A DNA stretch of 40,898 bases. Origin: Pseudomonas syringae. GTDB lineage: Bacteria > Pseudomonadota > Gammaproteobacteria > Pseudomonadales > Pseudomonadaceae. The position numbers and the translations under genes were made by a program. Under the pieces are notes generated by a model that was given only the letters and a program-made list of their open reading frames with translations, was not told the DNA's origin and made no database searches. Shown piece after piece: positions 1-7,241 of this stretch (positions are counted from its first letter, which is position 1; each line of letters starts with the position of its first letter). The stretch is from positions 1 through 40,898 of the forward strand of contig NZ_WKCB01000052.1 in assembly GCF_021606685.1 (NCBI RefSeq), read 5' to 3'.

Positions 1-1840
1 CTACGGCGTTGGTCGCTGAAATCAGTCGGCCCAGGTCGTCGTAAGCGTAGGAAACGACGGGGTATTCAGTAATCCACTCGAAAGGCTCATAACCCTTGGC
101 GCGCTGAATCTGGTAGTCCACCGCCACAATGCGGCCAGCCACATAGCGTAGGAATAGCGAGCGCCCAACACCGTTATCCAGCCGCTCAATCCGCCCTGAA
201 TAATCCCGAGAAATGCGCAGCCGGTTGTCATACGCATCGCTGATCGAGACCAGCACACCATCGCGAAAATGATAGAAACGCGAGGCCTGGGCGAGGACCA
301 GTTCATCGGGCAAATCCCCCAGATAGATAGCTGCTTCAGCCAGGCTATTGGTGATCGCCGGCCGAGAGGCCGTAGGCAAAGGGAACTCAGTGCGTCGGTT
401 CTCATGGTCCGTCCAAACCACCGAATCACCAGAAACAGCCAGCCGCTGCGCCAGCGAATGGCTCCAGCCAAACCCCAACCCGCAATCCACTTCCACCGCA
501 CTGGTGCGGTAAAGCCGCGTCCACTCAAACGGGAACACCCCGTCCAGCGTCCCATCGGTCAGCGTCAGCAACTCCTCGCCCGTGACCATCGACACCGGGC
601 AGCCATTGGTGGCGGTTTTATCCGCAGAAGCTGCCGCATCCCCCTTAGGATTTTTCGCCGACACGGGCACGTCATCAACGTGCTCCTGCCGCACCAACAC
701 CGTCTGCTGTGTCTTGTTGCGCACCGCCGGCACCGGGTTGGAAACCAGCTGCTCTCCAGCCTTCAACGGCGCAGCCGGCACGGTCTTGATCGCCGTCGCC
801 GGGCTCCCAAGCAGCAAAGGTCTAGCGGCCTCCACATGTGGTTTCAGCTCAGGCCCGACCAGCTGTTTAGCCAGCAACTCCAACCAGTGCCGTGCATTAC
901 CGGACTTGATATGACTCAGCACCTGCGCGCCGAGGCGCACACCGACGCCCATCGCGCCCGCTACCCTGGCCAGCAGCAGGTTGATCAACACCTCCCCGGT
1001 GATCTCCCCCATCAACTCATTCATCTGTGGCGGCGGCAGCAATCGCATCCAGCTGACCATCGTCGACAGATAGATGAACAGCAGTGGTTCATCGCTAAGC
1101 ACCAGCAAACCCAGGGCGACCTTGTCCTTACCCAGCGCCAACAGTTCATCGAGTTCGGCTTGAGAAACGTATTGCAATAGCTTGTCGCTGTTGGCCTTGA
1201 GGTCCCCCAGCAGCTCATACAGCTGTGCGATGTTGTCCCACAGGTTGTAAAGCGCTTTACCCATGCCGCTGAGAAACGCCGCTTCGACCATCCTGCGACG
1301 ATCAAGCGGGGTGGCGTCGGTGTAGTCTTTCCATTGATCCTGGAAGGTGTTGTCCCACTCTTCGCGCAACCGCGCTTCCAAGTCCTGGATCACCGACTGA
1401 TAAGACGCATACAGCGCCTTGACGTGATCCTTGGAAACATTGGGGTAGAAGGTGACTTGGTACTGCTGGTCGCGCGTGCAGCCCTTGATTTCAAGGATGC
1501 CGCTGGGGCCAATAGTGTGAGGGAGCGGGGGGCCTGTCGGGCGGCCATCCGCTGCAATGGCTTGCAGCATCACCGGCGTGTTGCCGATCGGCACGAACCG
1601 CGTGCTTTCAAACATATGCACCAAGGTCAGCGAACCCTGGGCCTTGCAGGTGGCAACGACAGGGCTGGGGGCCTGGGAGGAAACCGGCGTGACCAGCGCC
1701 ACCTCATCCCCCACCTTGAACACCTGCTCGAGGTCCAGCGCCGAAAAGCTCCAGAAGCTTTCGGCCCACTCGTCAAAGGTGTTCAGGCATTCGCGGAAAT
1801 CGCGGAAGACGCCTTCGATATCGGGCGCCTTCGCATTCAT
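1..1840 (-). CDS. RHS-repeat protein, N-terminal 613 codons (3' end outside window)
   Basis: The minus-strand frame is open without a stop from the ATG at 1840 to the left edge, so the protein continues beyond position 1. Around residues 273-305 there is a hydrophobic stretch (starting MNELMGEITGEV). From about residue 414 (CPVSMVTGEELL, then GVFPFEWTRLYRTS) it matches the DUF6531-type start of an RHS barrel. Near the edge YAYDDLGRLISATNA is a typical YD/RHS repeat. RHS proteins are large shells that enclose a C-terminal toxin, often delivered by type VI secretion; the toxin end is not visible here. The start is doubtful: the ATG at 1840 has no clear ribosome site. Residues read upstream of it in the same frame (LLNPAIGRLALTP) look coding, and a well-placed ATG at 1917 is in another frame (see the 1873-1917 entry). 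Family sure, start and intactness unsure. Confidence 0.85.
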   Translation of the reverse strand, partial: MNAKAPDIEGVFRDFRECLNTFDEWAESFWSFSALDLEQVFKVGDEVALVTPVSSQAPSPVVATCKAQGSLTLVHMFESTRFVPIGNTPVMLQAIAADGRPTGPPLPHTIGPSGILEIKGCTRDQQYQVTFYPNVSKDHVKALYASYQSVIQDLEARLREEWDNTFQDQWKDYTDATPLDRRRMVEAAFLSGMGKALYNLWDNIAQLYELLGDLKANSDKLLQYVSQAELDELLALGKDKVALGLLVLSDEPLLFIYLSTMVSWMRLLPPPQMNELMGEITGEVLINLLLARVAGAMGVGVRLGAQVLSHIKSGNARHWLELLAKQLVGPELKPHVEAARPLLLGSPATAIKTVPAAPLKAGEQLVSNPVPAVRNKTQQTVLVRQEHVDDVPVSAKNPKGDAAASADKTATNGCPVSMVTGEELLTLTDGTLDGVFPFEWTRLYRTSAVEVDCGLGFGWSHSLAQRLAVSGDSVVWTDHENRRTEFPLPTASRPAITNSLAEAAIYLGDLPDELVLAQASRFYHFRDGVLVSISDAYDNRLRISRDYSGRIERLDNGVGRSLFLRYVAGRIVAVDYQIQRAKGYEPFEWITEYPVVSYAYDDLGRLISATNAV

Positions 1841-1872
1841 GGGGGTCAGGGCCAACCGGCCAATGGCCGGGT

Positions 1873-1917
1873 TCAAGAGGCGGCCCCTTTGAACAGGGCA
1901 TTAACGGAGAAGTGCAT
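1873..1917 (-). other. 14-codon ORF at the apparent true start of the RHS gene (frame break)
   Basis: The ATG at 1917 is preceded by GAGG eight bases upstream, a better ribosome site than anything in front of the ATG at 1840. It encodes MHFSVNALFKGAAS and then stops at 1873-1875. The next frame, read through the run of four G (plus-strand cccc at 1884-1887), gives RLLNPAIGRLALTPM and runs directly into the long RHS frame. One extra G in the run would fuse both into a single protein beginning MHFSVNALFKGGRLLNPA. I infer a one-base loss in a homopolymer, either real (mutation or phase variation), or an assembly error; a leader peptide or frameshift site is less likely. Confidence 0.6.
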
Positions 1918-2042
1918 CGGCGGTCCCTCGCGCTGATTGATCAGGCGAGAGACTTTGGAGAGGTTGGTAGGGAAAAGAAGTAGGTGTTATTCGACAGCAG
2001 GGCTAGGACCTTTCGCAAACGCGTCGAGCAAACGGAGGGATG

Positions 2043-2081
2043 GTTGTAGGTGGCGGATTACACGTTGAATCCTCCTACAAC
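2043..2081. repeat. Inverted repeat over the stop codon of the chemotaxis receptor gene
   Basis: The arms gttgtaggtgg (2043-2053) and cctcctacaac (2071-2081) pair over 11 bases with one mismatch around a 17-base loop. The receptor's stop codon (2075-2077) lies in the right arm. No T-run follows on the minus strand, so it is a transcript-end hairpin at best rather than a clear intrinsic terminator. Confidence 0.5.
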
Positions 2082-3556
2082 TTCAACTGCCCAATCGCCT
2101 TACTCAGTTCCCCAGCCAGGGTCGCCAACTCATTACTGGTTGTCGCCGAATCCACCGTCTGTTGTACGGTGTTTTCGGTCACGTCACGGATGCTCACCAC
2201 CGCGCGGTTCATCTCTTCGGCTACGTGACTTTGTTGTTCGGCGGCGACGGCGATCTGAGTGTTGCTCTCGCGCATCTGCGCTACGGCGCCGGTGATTTCG
2301 GCGAGTGCCGCACCGGCTTCCTGGGCCTGTTGCACGCAGTCGTCGGCCTTGAACGAGCTTTCCTGCATAAAGTCCACCGCGTCGCGGGTACCGGCCTGCA
2401 GGGCTGAAACCATGCGAGTGATTTCGTCGGTGGAGTTTTGTACGCGCTTGGCGAGGTTGCGTACTTCGTCGGCGACCACGGCAAACCCACGGCCCATTTC
2501 GCCCGCGCGGGCAGCTTCGATAGCGGCGTTGAGGGCGAGCAGGTTGGTCTGTTCGGCGATGCTGTGGATCACACCGACCACGCCGTTGATTTTCTGGCTG
2601 TCTTCGGCCAGTTTCTGGATCATTTCGGCGGTCTGTTGCACGCCGGTGGACAGCCCGGCGATTGAGCGCTGCACGCGGGTGACCACTTCCTGACCGCTGC
2701 CGGCGAGGGTGTCGGCGGTCTGGGACAGGTCGCGCGTGGCGCCGGCATGTTGGGCGATATGGTAGACAGTGGCGGTCATTTCATTGATCGCGGTGGCGGC
2801 CTGGTCGGTTTCGCTTTGTTGGCCGAGCATGCCGTGCTGCACCTCGTTCATGCTGCTGGCCAGCCGCGCGGCGCCCTCATCCAGTTGCCGGGCGGTGCGT
2901 GCCACCGTGTTGACCACCCGTTGGTAGCCAGCCTGCATGGCGTTGAAGGCACTGGCCATCTGACCGACTTCGTCCTTGCAGGCCAGGGGCACGCGGGCCG
3001 ACAGGTCGCCGGTTTTTTCGACGTGCAGCATCACGTCCTTGAGCGTGTTGAGTTGGCTGAGAAGAAAGCGGATCAGCAACTGCGAGGCGCCGAGCATCGC
3101 CAGCATCAAAATGGCCACGGCCACGGCATAGTTGGCGAAGCGGTCGCTGAATACCTGGCTCAAGCTGGGCGCGTAGGCAAGTACGGCGATGTATTGCCCA
3201 TCGGCGCGGGCGATCACGTCCGCACCCATCAACGGGTTTTCGCCGAACAGTGGCATGGCGTCGAGTTCGACCCAACCCGTCGCGCGGCTCAGGGCTGACA
3301 GATCCTGATCAGCCAGTTGTGGGACTTGGCCCCGTGTGAACGTCAGCCATTGCTCGCCCTTGGGCAATGCTTTATCGGCGGGCCAGGCACTGAGCAATCG
3401 CCCTTGCGCCTGGGCCGAGGCCTGGGACGCAGCGCTGCGCGCCTGTTGCTCGAGCTGCACGGCGTACAGCACCAGCAGCAGGGTGGTGATGAAGGCGACC
3501 GCGTTGACCGCCCAAAATTTATATTTCAGCGAGATGTTGCTAAGCCAGGCACCCAT
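2075..3556 (-). CDS. Methyl-accepting chemotaxis protein
   Basis: This inner-membrane chemoreceptor of 493 residues senses a ligand in the periplasm and controls CheA/CheW. In order it has a first membrane helix near residues 16-36 (KFWAVNAVAFITTLLLVLYAV region), a short periplasmic domain of roughly 120 residues, a second helix (VAVAILMLAMLGASQLLI), a HAMP linker, and a long signalling domain. The conserved hairpin tip is present (EQTNLLALNAAIEAARAGE, then GRGFAVVADEVRNLA). It ends in GQLKL without a CheR/CheB-docking pentapeptide. The start is MGAWLSNISLKYKFW, because the 29 residues readable upstream (MTHVKIVSLDSG...) contain no signal anchor and lie out of family. The ligand cannot be told from sequence. 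It stands alone between the RHS gene and tatD, all on the minus strand. Confidence 0.93.
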   Translation of the reverse strand: MGAWLSNISLKYKFWAVNAVAFITTLLLVLYAVQLEQQARSAASQASAQAQGRLLSAWPADKALPKGEQWLTFTRGQVPQLADQDLSALSRATGWVELDAMPLFGENPLMGADVIARADGQYIAVLAYAPSLSQVFSDRFANYAVAVAILMLAMLGASQLLIRFLLSQLNTLKDVMLHVEKTGDLSARVPLACKDEVGQMASAFNAMQAGYQRVVNTVARTARQLDEGAARLASSMNEVQHGMLGQQSETDQAATAINEMTATVYHIAQHAGATRDLSQTADTLAGSGQEVVTRVQRSIAGLSTGVQQTAEMIQKLAEDSQKINGVVGVIHSIAEQTNLLALNAAIEAARAGEMGRGFAVVADEVRNLAKRVQNSTDEITRMVSALQAGTRDAVDFMQESSFKADDCVQQAQEAGAALAEITGAVAQMRESNTQIAVAAEQQSHVAEEMNRAVVSIRDVTENTVQQTVDSATTSNELATLAGELSKAIGQLKL

Positions 3557-3652
3557 GGAAGGTTTTCTCTGATAGCGGAAACAGCATTGGCAAGGTGCCA
3601 TTATTGTGCCGCTATCCAGGGAAACGATTTTGACGTGGGTCAATGCGCCGCA

Positions 3653-4459
3653 TCAATCCACGGCGGGTAAGCCAAAAAAGGCCCGGGCGCTGGCGCTGCT
3701 GTGCTCGGCCAGGTCCTCCACGGTTTCGTTACGGTGCAGGGCCACTTCGCGCAGCACTTCTGGCAGGTAGGCCGGTTCGTTGCGACCGTTTTTCGGCTTG
3801 GGCCGCAGGGTACGCGGCAGCAGGTAGGGCGCGTCGCTTTCCAGCATCAGACGACCACGGGGGATTTCCCTGACGAGCGGGTGCAGATGCGTCCCACGGC
3901 GTTCATCGCAGATCCAGCCCGTGATGCCGATGTGCAGGTCGAGATCGAGGTAGCTGAACAACGCGTGCTGCTCGCCGGTAAAGCAGTGCACCACGGCGGC
4001 AGTGAGGTGGTCGCGGTAATCCTTGAGGATCTCCAGCAGGCGCTGGTTGGCATCGCGCTCATGCAGGAACACCGGCAGTTTCAGCTCGACGGCCAGGGCC
4101 AGATGATGCTCCAGAACTTTTTCCTGTTGTGGGCGCGGGGAAAAGTCCCGGTTGAAATCCAGCCCACATTCGCCCACCGCACGTACGCGGCTTTCGCCGA
4201 GCAGGGCGCGCAAACGCTGGGCGCTGTCAGCGTTCCAGTCACTGGCCGAGTGGGGGTGGATGCCGGCGGTGCTGAACAGGCGTTGCTCGCTTGGATCGAG
4301 TTTTACGCAGAGTTCCAGGGCCTGTTCACTGCCGTCGACGCTGGTGCCGGTGAGCACCAATTGTTGCACGCCAGCGGCATAAGCGCGGTCGAGCACGGCC
4401 TGGTGCTTCTCGTCGAAACTGGGGTTGGTCAGGTTGACGCCGATATCAATGAGTTGCAT
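3653..4459 (-). CDS. tatD: TatD family metal-dependent deoxyribonuclease
   Basis: A 268-residue TIM-barrel hydrolase of the TatD family, a cytoplasmic 3'-5' exonuclease linked to DNA repair and DNA degradation. The N-terminus MQLIDIGVNLT has the DIGVNL form of TatD proper instead of the DTHCHL of YcfH/YjjV-type paralogues. Metal-site residues are visible as the Glu in ECGLDFNRDFS, the His in PVFLHERDA and VVHCFTG, and the Asp in SDAPYLLPR. Length agrees with the family (about 260). It is separated by about 100 bp from the chemoreceptor downstream, and no tat genes are adjacent. Confidence 0.93.
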   Translation of the reverse strand: MQLIDIGVNLTNPSFDEKHQAVLDRAYAAGVQQLVLTGTSVDGSEQALELCVKLDPSEQRLFSTAGIHPHSASDWNADSAQRLRALLGESRVRAVGECGLDFNRDFSPRPQQEKVLEHHLALAVELKLPVFLHERDANQRLLEILKDYRDHLTAAVVHCFTGEQHALFSYLDLDLHIGITGWICDERRGTHLHPLVREIPRGRLMLESDAPYLLPRTLRPKPKNGRNEPAYLPEVLREVALHRNETVEDLAEHSSASARAFFGLPAVD

Positions 4460-4695
4460 GGTGCTATCTCCGCCTGCGGCCGGAAAGCATATCAGAGCTG
4501 TAGATTTATAAGAAAATCGAAGAACTACAACGAGTTATAGCTGTCTTTGAACGTCGCAAGTGACATTGTGGCTGGCTGTGCGCCTTGCCCTGTGCCACCG
4601 TTGCGCGCTTTGCCAGCGCATAAAGCGCTCTGTTTCTGACCTCCACCGCTTCGTTTTTCGCGACAGCGTTGGCCAGTATTCTTTCCGGAGAGCGG

Positions 4696-6117
4696 ATGAT
4701 CCGACCCTCGGCTTTGCTTATGTTGTGCCTGACGTTACTGCTGCCCATGGCGGCGGTCGCGCGTCTGGACGGGCCGCTGGAAGTTACCCGGCCCGGCAAG
4801 GTCCGCGACCTGGCGGAGATCCGCTCAAGCCGCACTTTGCGCGTATTGGTCAACCAGAGCCGCAACAGTTCCGGTGAAGTGCAAGGTCAGGCTATCGGCG
4901 TTGAATACCATCGCCTGCGCGCCTTCGAGCAATACCTCAATGGCCATGCCCGGGATGGCCAGGCAATTAACCTCAAGATCATTCCCAAGGCCAAGGACCA
5001 ACTGCTGGGCGCATTGGCGCGGGGTGAAGGCGACTTGGTGGCCCCAGGGGAATTGCTCGATGTAAAGGCCATGCACAAGATTGCCACCAGCGACCCGATT
5101 AACAGCGATGTGCCGTTATGGCTGGTAGGGGTGAAAGGTGAGCGGCGGTTTACCCGGCTGGAGCAACTGTCTGGACGGACCCTGGCGCTGACCACCGGCA
5201 GCGCGGCGGCGGATGCCATCAGCCAGGTCAACCAGAAGTTGGCCCTGCACAAGCAGCCTCCGATCAAGGTGGAGTGGGTCGATCCGACCCTGGCCGTGGA
5301 GGATGTGCTGGAAATGGTGCAGGCCGGTATTTTTCACCTGACCATTGTCGAAAAGCCGATTGCCGAACGCTGGTCGAAGATTTTGCCCAAGTTGCGTTTC
5401 GATAAGCAGGTGGCCATCAGCGAACCCGGCGACGAGTACTGGTTTGTGCGCCAGGATGCTTCGATGCTGCGCGCCAGCATCGATCGATTTCTCAAGACCT
5501 ACCGAACCCCCTCCGACCAGGATGTGGCGTTCCAGCGTATCTATCGCCGCCTCTATCAAGTGCGCAATCCGTTGGCGCGAGTGGACCGCCAGCGCCTGGA
5601 GAAGCTTCGCCCGGTGCTGCAAAAACATGCCCGGGAACAGGGTATGGACTGGCTGAACCTCGCAGCGCTGGCCTTCAAAGAGTCGGCGCTTGACCCCGGC
5701 GCACGCAACAGTGGCGGCCCCACCGGCCTGATGCAGATCACGCCTTCGGCGGCGCAGCGGGTGGGGGTCAACAATATCGAGAGCCTCGACAGCAATGTGC
5801 AGGCGGGTGCGCGTTATCTGTCGATGATTCGCCGCAAGTTTTTCTCCAGCCCCAAGCTCAACGAGCGCGAGCGCATGGCGTTTGTGCTGGCCGCTTACAA
5901 CATGGGGCCAGAGCGGGTGCAGGGCATGCGCACCGAAGCCAAGCGCCGGGGGCTCAACCCCAATCAGTGGTTCTTCCAGGTCGAGCGCATTGCCATGGAG
6001 CAGGTGGGCATGGGCGGCGTCAGCTATGTTAATAGTGTCAACAAGTACTACCTGGCATTCGATCGCGAGCGCGAGTCCCTTGAACCACCGGCGCCGAAAA
6101 TCGCCTCACGGAAGTAA
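4696..6117 (+). CDS. MltF-like protein: solute-binding domain fused to lytic transglycosylase
   Basis: A 473-residue exported protein. It starts at ATG 4696 (GGAG five bases upstream) with a signal peptide ending near AAVA. Residues about 40-270 form a periplasmic amino-acid-binding (SBP_bac_3) module (RSSRTLRVLVNQ, GEGDLVAPGELL). The C-terminal part is an SLT family 1 transglycosylase: FKESALDPGARNSGG with the catalytic Glu, GLMQITPSAA, then VLAAYNMGPERV and YVNSVNKYY. Such enzymes cleave the MurNAc-GlcNAc bond of peptidoglycan, and in MltF the binding module regulates the catalytic one. An ATG-like start at 4669 in the same frame would place a hydrophilic stretch in front of the signal peptide and is unlikely. 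It is probably a paralogue and not the housekeeping mltF, so no symbol is given. Confidence 0.88.
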   Translation: MIRPSALLMLCLTLLLPMAAVARLDGPLEVTRPGKVRDLAEIRSSRTLRVLVNQSRNSSGEVQGQAIGVEYHRLRAFEQYLNGHARDGQAINLKIIPKAKDQLLGALARGEGDLVAPGELLDVKAMHKIATSDPINSDVPLWLVGVKGERRFTRLEQLSGRTLALTTGSAAADAISQVNQKLALHKQPPIKVEWVDPTLAVEDVLEMVQAGIFHLTIVEKPIAERWSKILPKLRFDKQVAISEPGDEYWFVRQDASMLRASIDRFLKTYRTPSDQDVAFQRIYRRLYQVRNPLARVDRQRLEKLRPVLQKHAREQGMDWLNLAALAFKESALDPGARNSGGPTGLMQITPSAAQRVGVNNIESLDSNVQAGARYLSMIRRKFFSSPKLNERERMAFVLAAYNMGPERVQGMRTEAKRRGLNPNQWFFQVERIAMEQVGMGGVSYVNSVNKYYLAFDRERESLEPPAPKIASRK

Positions 6118-6129
6118 TCGATTTTATCG

Positions 6130-6181
6130 ATATTAATCAGGCATTTTTTCGGCTTTTATCATTGTTTAAACTGATTAATAT
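6130..6181. promoter_or_regulatory. Perfect 11-bp inverted repeat upstream of the DoxX gene
   Basis: ATATTAATCAG (6130-6140) and CTGATTAATAT (6171-6181) are exact reverse complements, 30 bases apart, in an AT-rich stretch that ends 39 bases before the DoxX start. The two arms could be a pair of binding sites for a dimeric regulator, or a large hairpin in the leader. Confidence 0.5.
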
Positions 6182-6220
6182 AGCGGCCAACCAACCCCTA
6201 CTTCTAAAAGGATTAACACC

Positions 6221-6655
6221 ATGAGCCCACTGATCAAAAGCGTCCTGTCCACCCGCGCCGGCTACGGCCTGACCATTCTGCGCATCGTTGTCGGCATCAT
6301 CTTCGCCGCTCACGGTTCGCAAAAGCTGTTTGGCTGGTTCGGTGGCTACGGCCTGGCGGGCACTGCCCAGTGGATGGAGAGCATCGGCTTGGCGCCGGGT
6401 ACCCTGATGGCACTGTTGTCGGGCGGTACCGAATTCTTCGCCGGCCTGGCCCTGATCATCGGTCTGCTGGTTCGCCCTGCGGCATTGGGCCTGACCATCC
6501 TGTCAGTGGTGGCGATCTTCTCGGTGCATATCCACAACGGTCTGTTCATGGCCAACAACGGTTATGAGTTCGCACTGGCCCTGCTGGGCGGCTCGCTGGC
6601 GGTGCTGCTGGAAGGTGCCGGCAAACTCTCTGCGGACCGTGCCATCGCTAACTGA
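6221..6655 (+). CDS. DoxX family membrane protein
   Basis: A 144-residue protein with four predicted membrane helices (ILRIVVGIIFAAHGSQKL; TLMALLSGGTEFFAGLALIIG; AALGLTILSVVAIFSVHI; FALALLGGSLAVLLEGA). AHGSQKLFGWFGG and the four-helix layout are characteristic of DoxX/DoxD-like proteins. Their role in proteobacteria is poorly defined; some take part in redox or sulfur metabolism. The start is supported by AAAGGA nine bases upstream. It is a single gene with its own terminator just downstream and a perfect inverted repeat upstream. Confidence 0.9.
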   Translation: MSPLIKSVLSTRAGYGLTILRIVVGIIFAAHGSQKLFGWFGGYGLAGTAQWMESIGLAPGTLMALLSGGTEFFAGLALIIGLLVRPAALGLTILSVVAIFSVHIHNGLFMANNGYEFALALLGGSLAVLLEGAGKLSADRAIAN

Positions 6656-6673
6656 TCACTCGCACAAATCTCT

Positions 6674-6703
6674 GAAAAGGCCCACCACTGCGTGGGCCTT
6701 TTC
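6674..6703 (+). terminator. Rho-independent terminator after the DoxX gene
   Basis: GAAAAGGCCCAC and GTGGGCCTTTTC form a perfect 12-bp stem with a six-base loop (cactgc), ending in a short T-run. It lies 18 bases after the DoxX stop codon. Confidence 0.9.
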
Positions 6704-6717
6704 GTTGCTCGGGATTC

Positions 6718-6747
6718 TTGACACCGGCCCACCGGCTTCTCTAGGAT
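6718..6747 (+). promoter_or_regulatory. Likely sigma-70 promoter for the small gene at 6929
   Basis: TTGACA at 6718-6723 is a perfect -35 box, followed after 18 bases by TAGGAT (6742-6747), four of six matches to the -10 consensus. It sits just after a terminator and would give a leader of about 175 bases before the ATG at 6929. Confidence 0.5.
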
Positions 6748-6928
6748 GCTGCCCATGCGCCGATTTAAACAGCTAATTGCGGGGCGCCACTGGGACTCGA
6801 TGAGCCCGACAGAAGCCAGTTTCCATGACCTTTTTTTCAGGGCTGGACGGCTTCGAAATACCGCTAAAGCGCTGGTTCGGTGTTGCCTCTCACCTGCCCG
6901 CAGACTTTTGAGGCAGAGACACGACACA

Positions 6929-7237
6929 ATGAATGCACTACGCCCCCTGATACGCCTGGCCCCGATCACTGCGGACCTCACTCAGCGCAATCCGAAAATT
7001 TTGCTTGGCGGTAAGCACCAGCCGACGCTCTTGCGTTATCTGGATGGCTGGCCGCGTCGTACCGGCCGGCCTTCGGCGTTCCTGATCCAGTTTGTCGAAG
7101 ACGGCGATTCCCTTGCGCGCTTTGCCAGCAACAGCTTTGATTTGGCAGTGATCCAGGCCCCCAGCGCCTGCGACGCCGCTGAAGTGATCCAGCAACTGAC
7201 CCGCATTGCCAGGCAAGGGTTGATTGCCAGGCGTTGA
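6929..7237 (+). CDS. Small hypothetical protein, weakly methyltransferase-like
   Basis: A 102-residue protein beginning MNALRPLIRLAPITADLTQ. I do not recognise a named family. The stretch FASNSFDLAVIQAP followed by a helix and LTRIARQGL resembles the post-motif region of class I SAM-dependent methyltransferases (NSFDLV...L..ARVL), but the glycine-rich SAM-binding motif is absent. If related, it is only a remnant or a stand-alone half domain. An in-frame extension to 6746 exists but would begin inside the presumed promoter. Coding is supported by a stop-free, GC-rich frame up to the convergent GldG-like gene, only 4 bases from that gene's end. Confidence 0.6.
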   Translation: MNALRPLIRLAPITADLTQRNPKILLGGKHQPTLLRYLDGWPRRTGRPSAFLIQFVEDGDSLARFASNSFDLAVIQAPSACDAAEVIQQLTRIARQGLIARR

Positions 7238-7241
7238 GCGC

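Noticed and set aside
269..1180. A 303-codon rightward frame opposite the RHS gene
   Set aside because: It is antisense to the long RHS frame, rich in Arg/Gln/His as mirror frames of GC-rich genes are, and has no family features.
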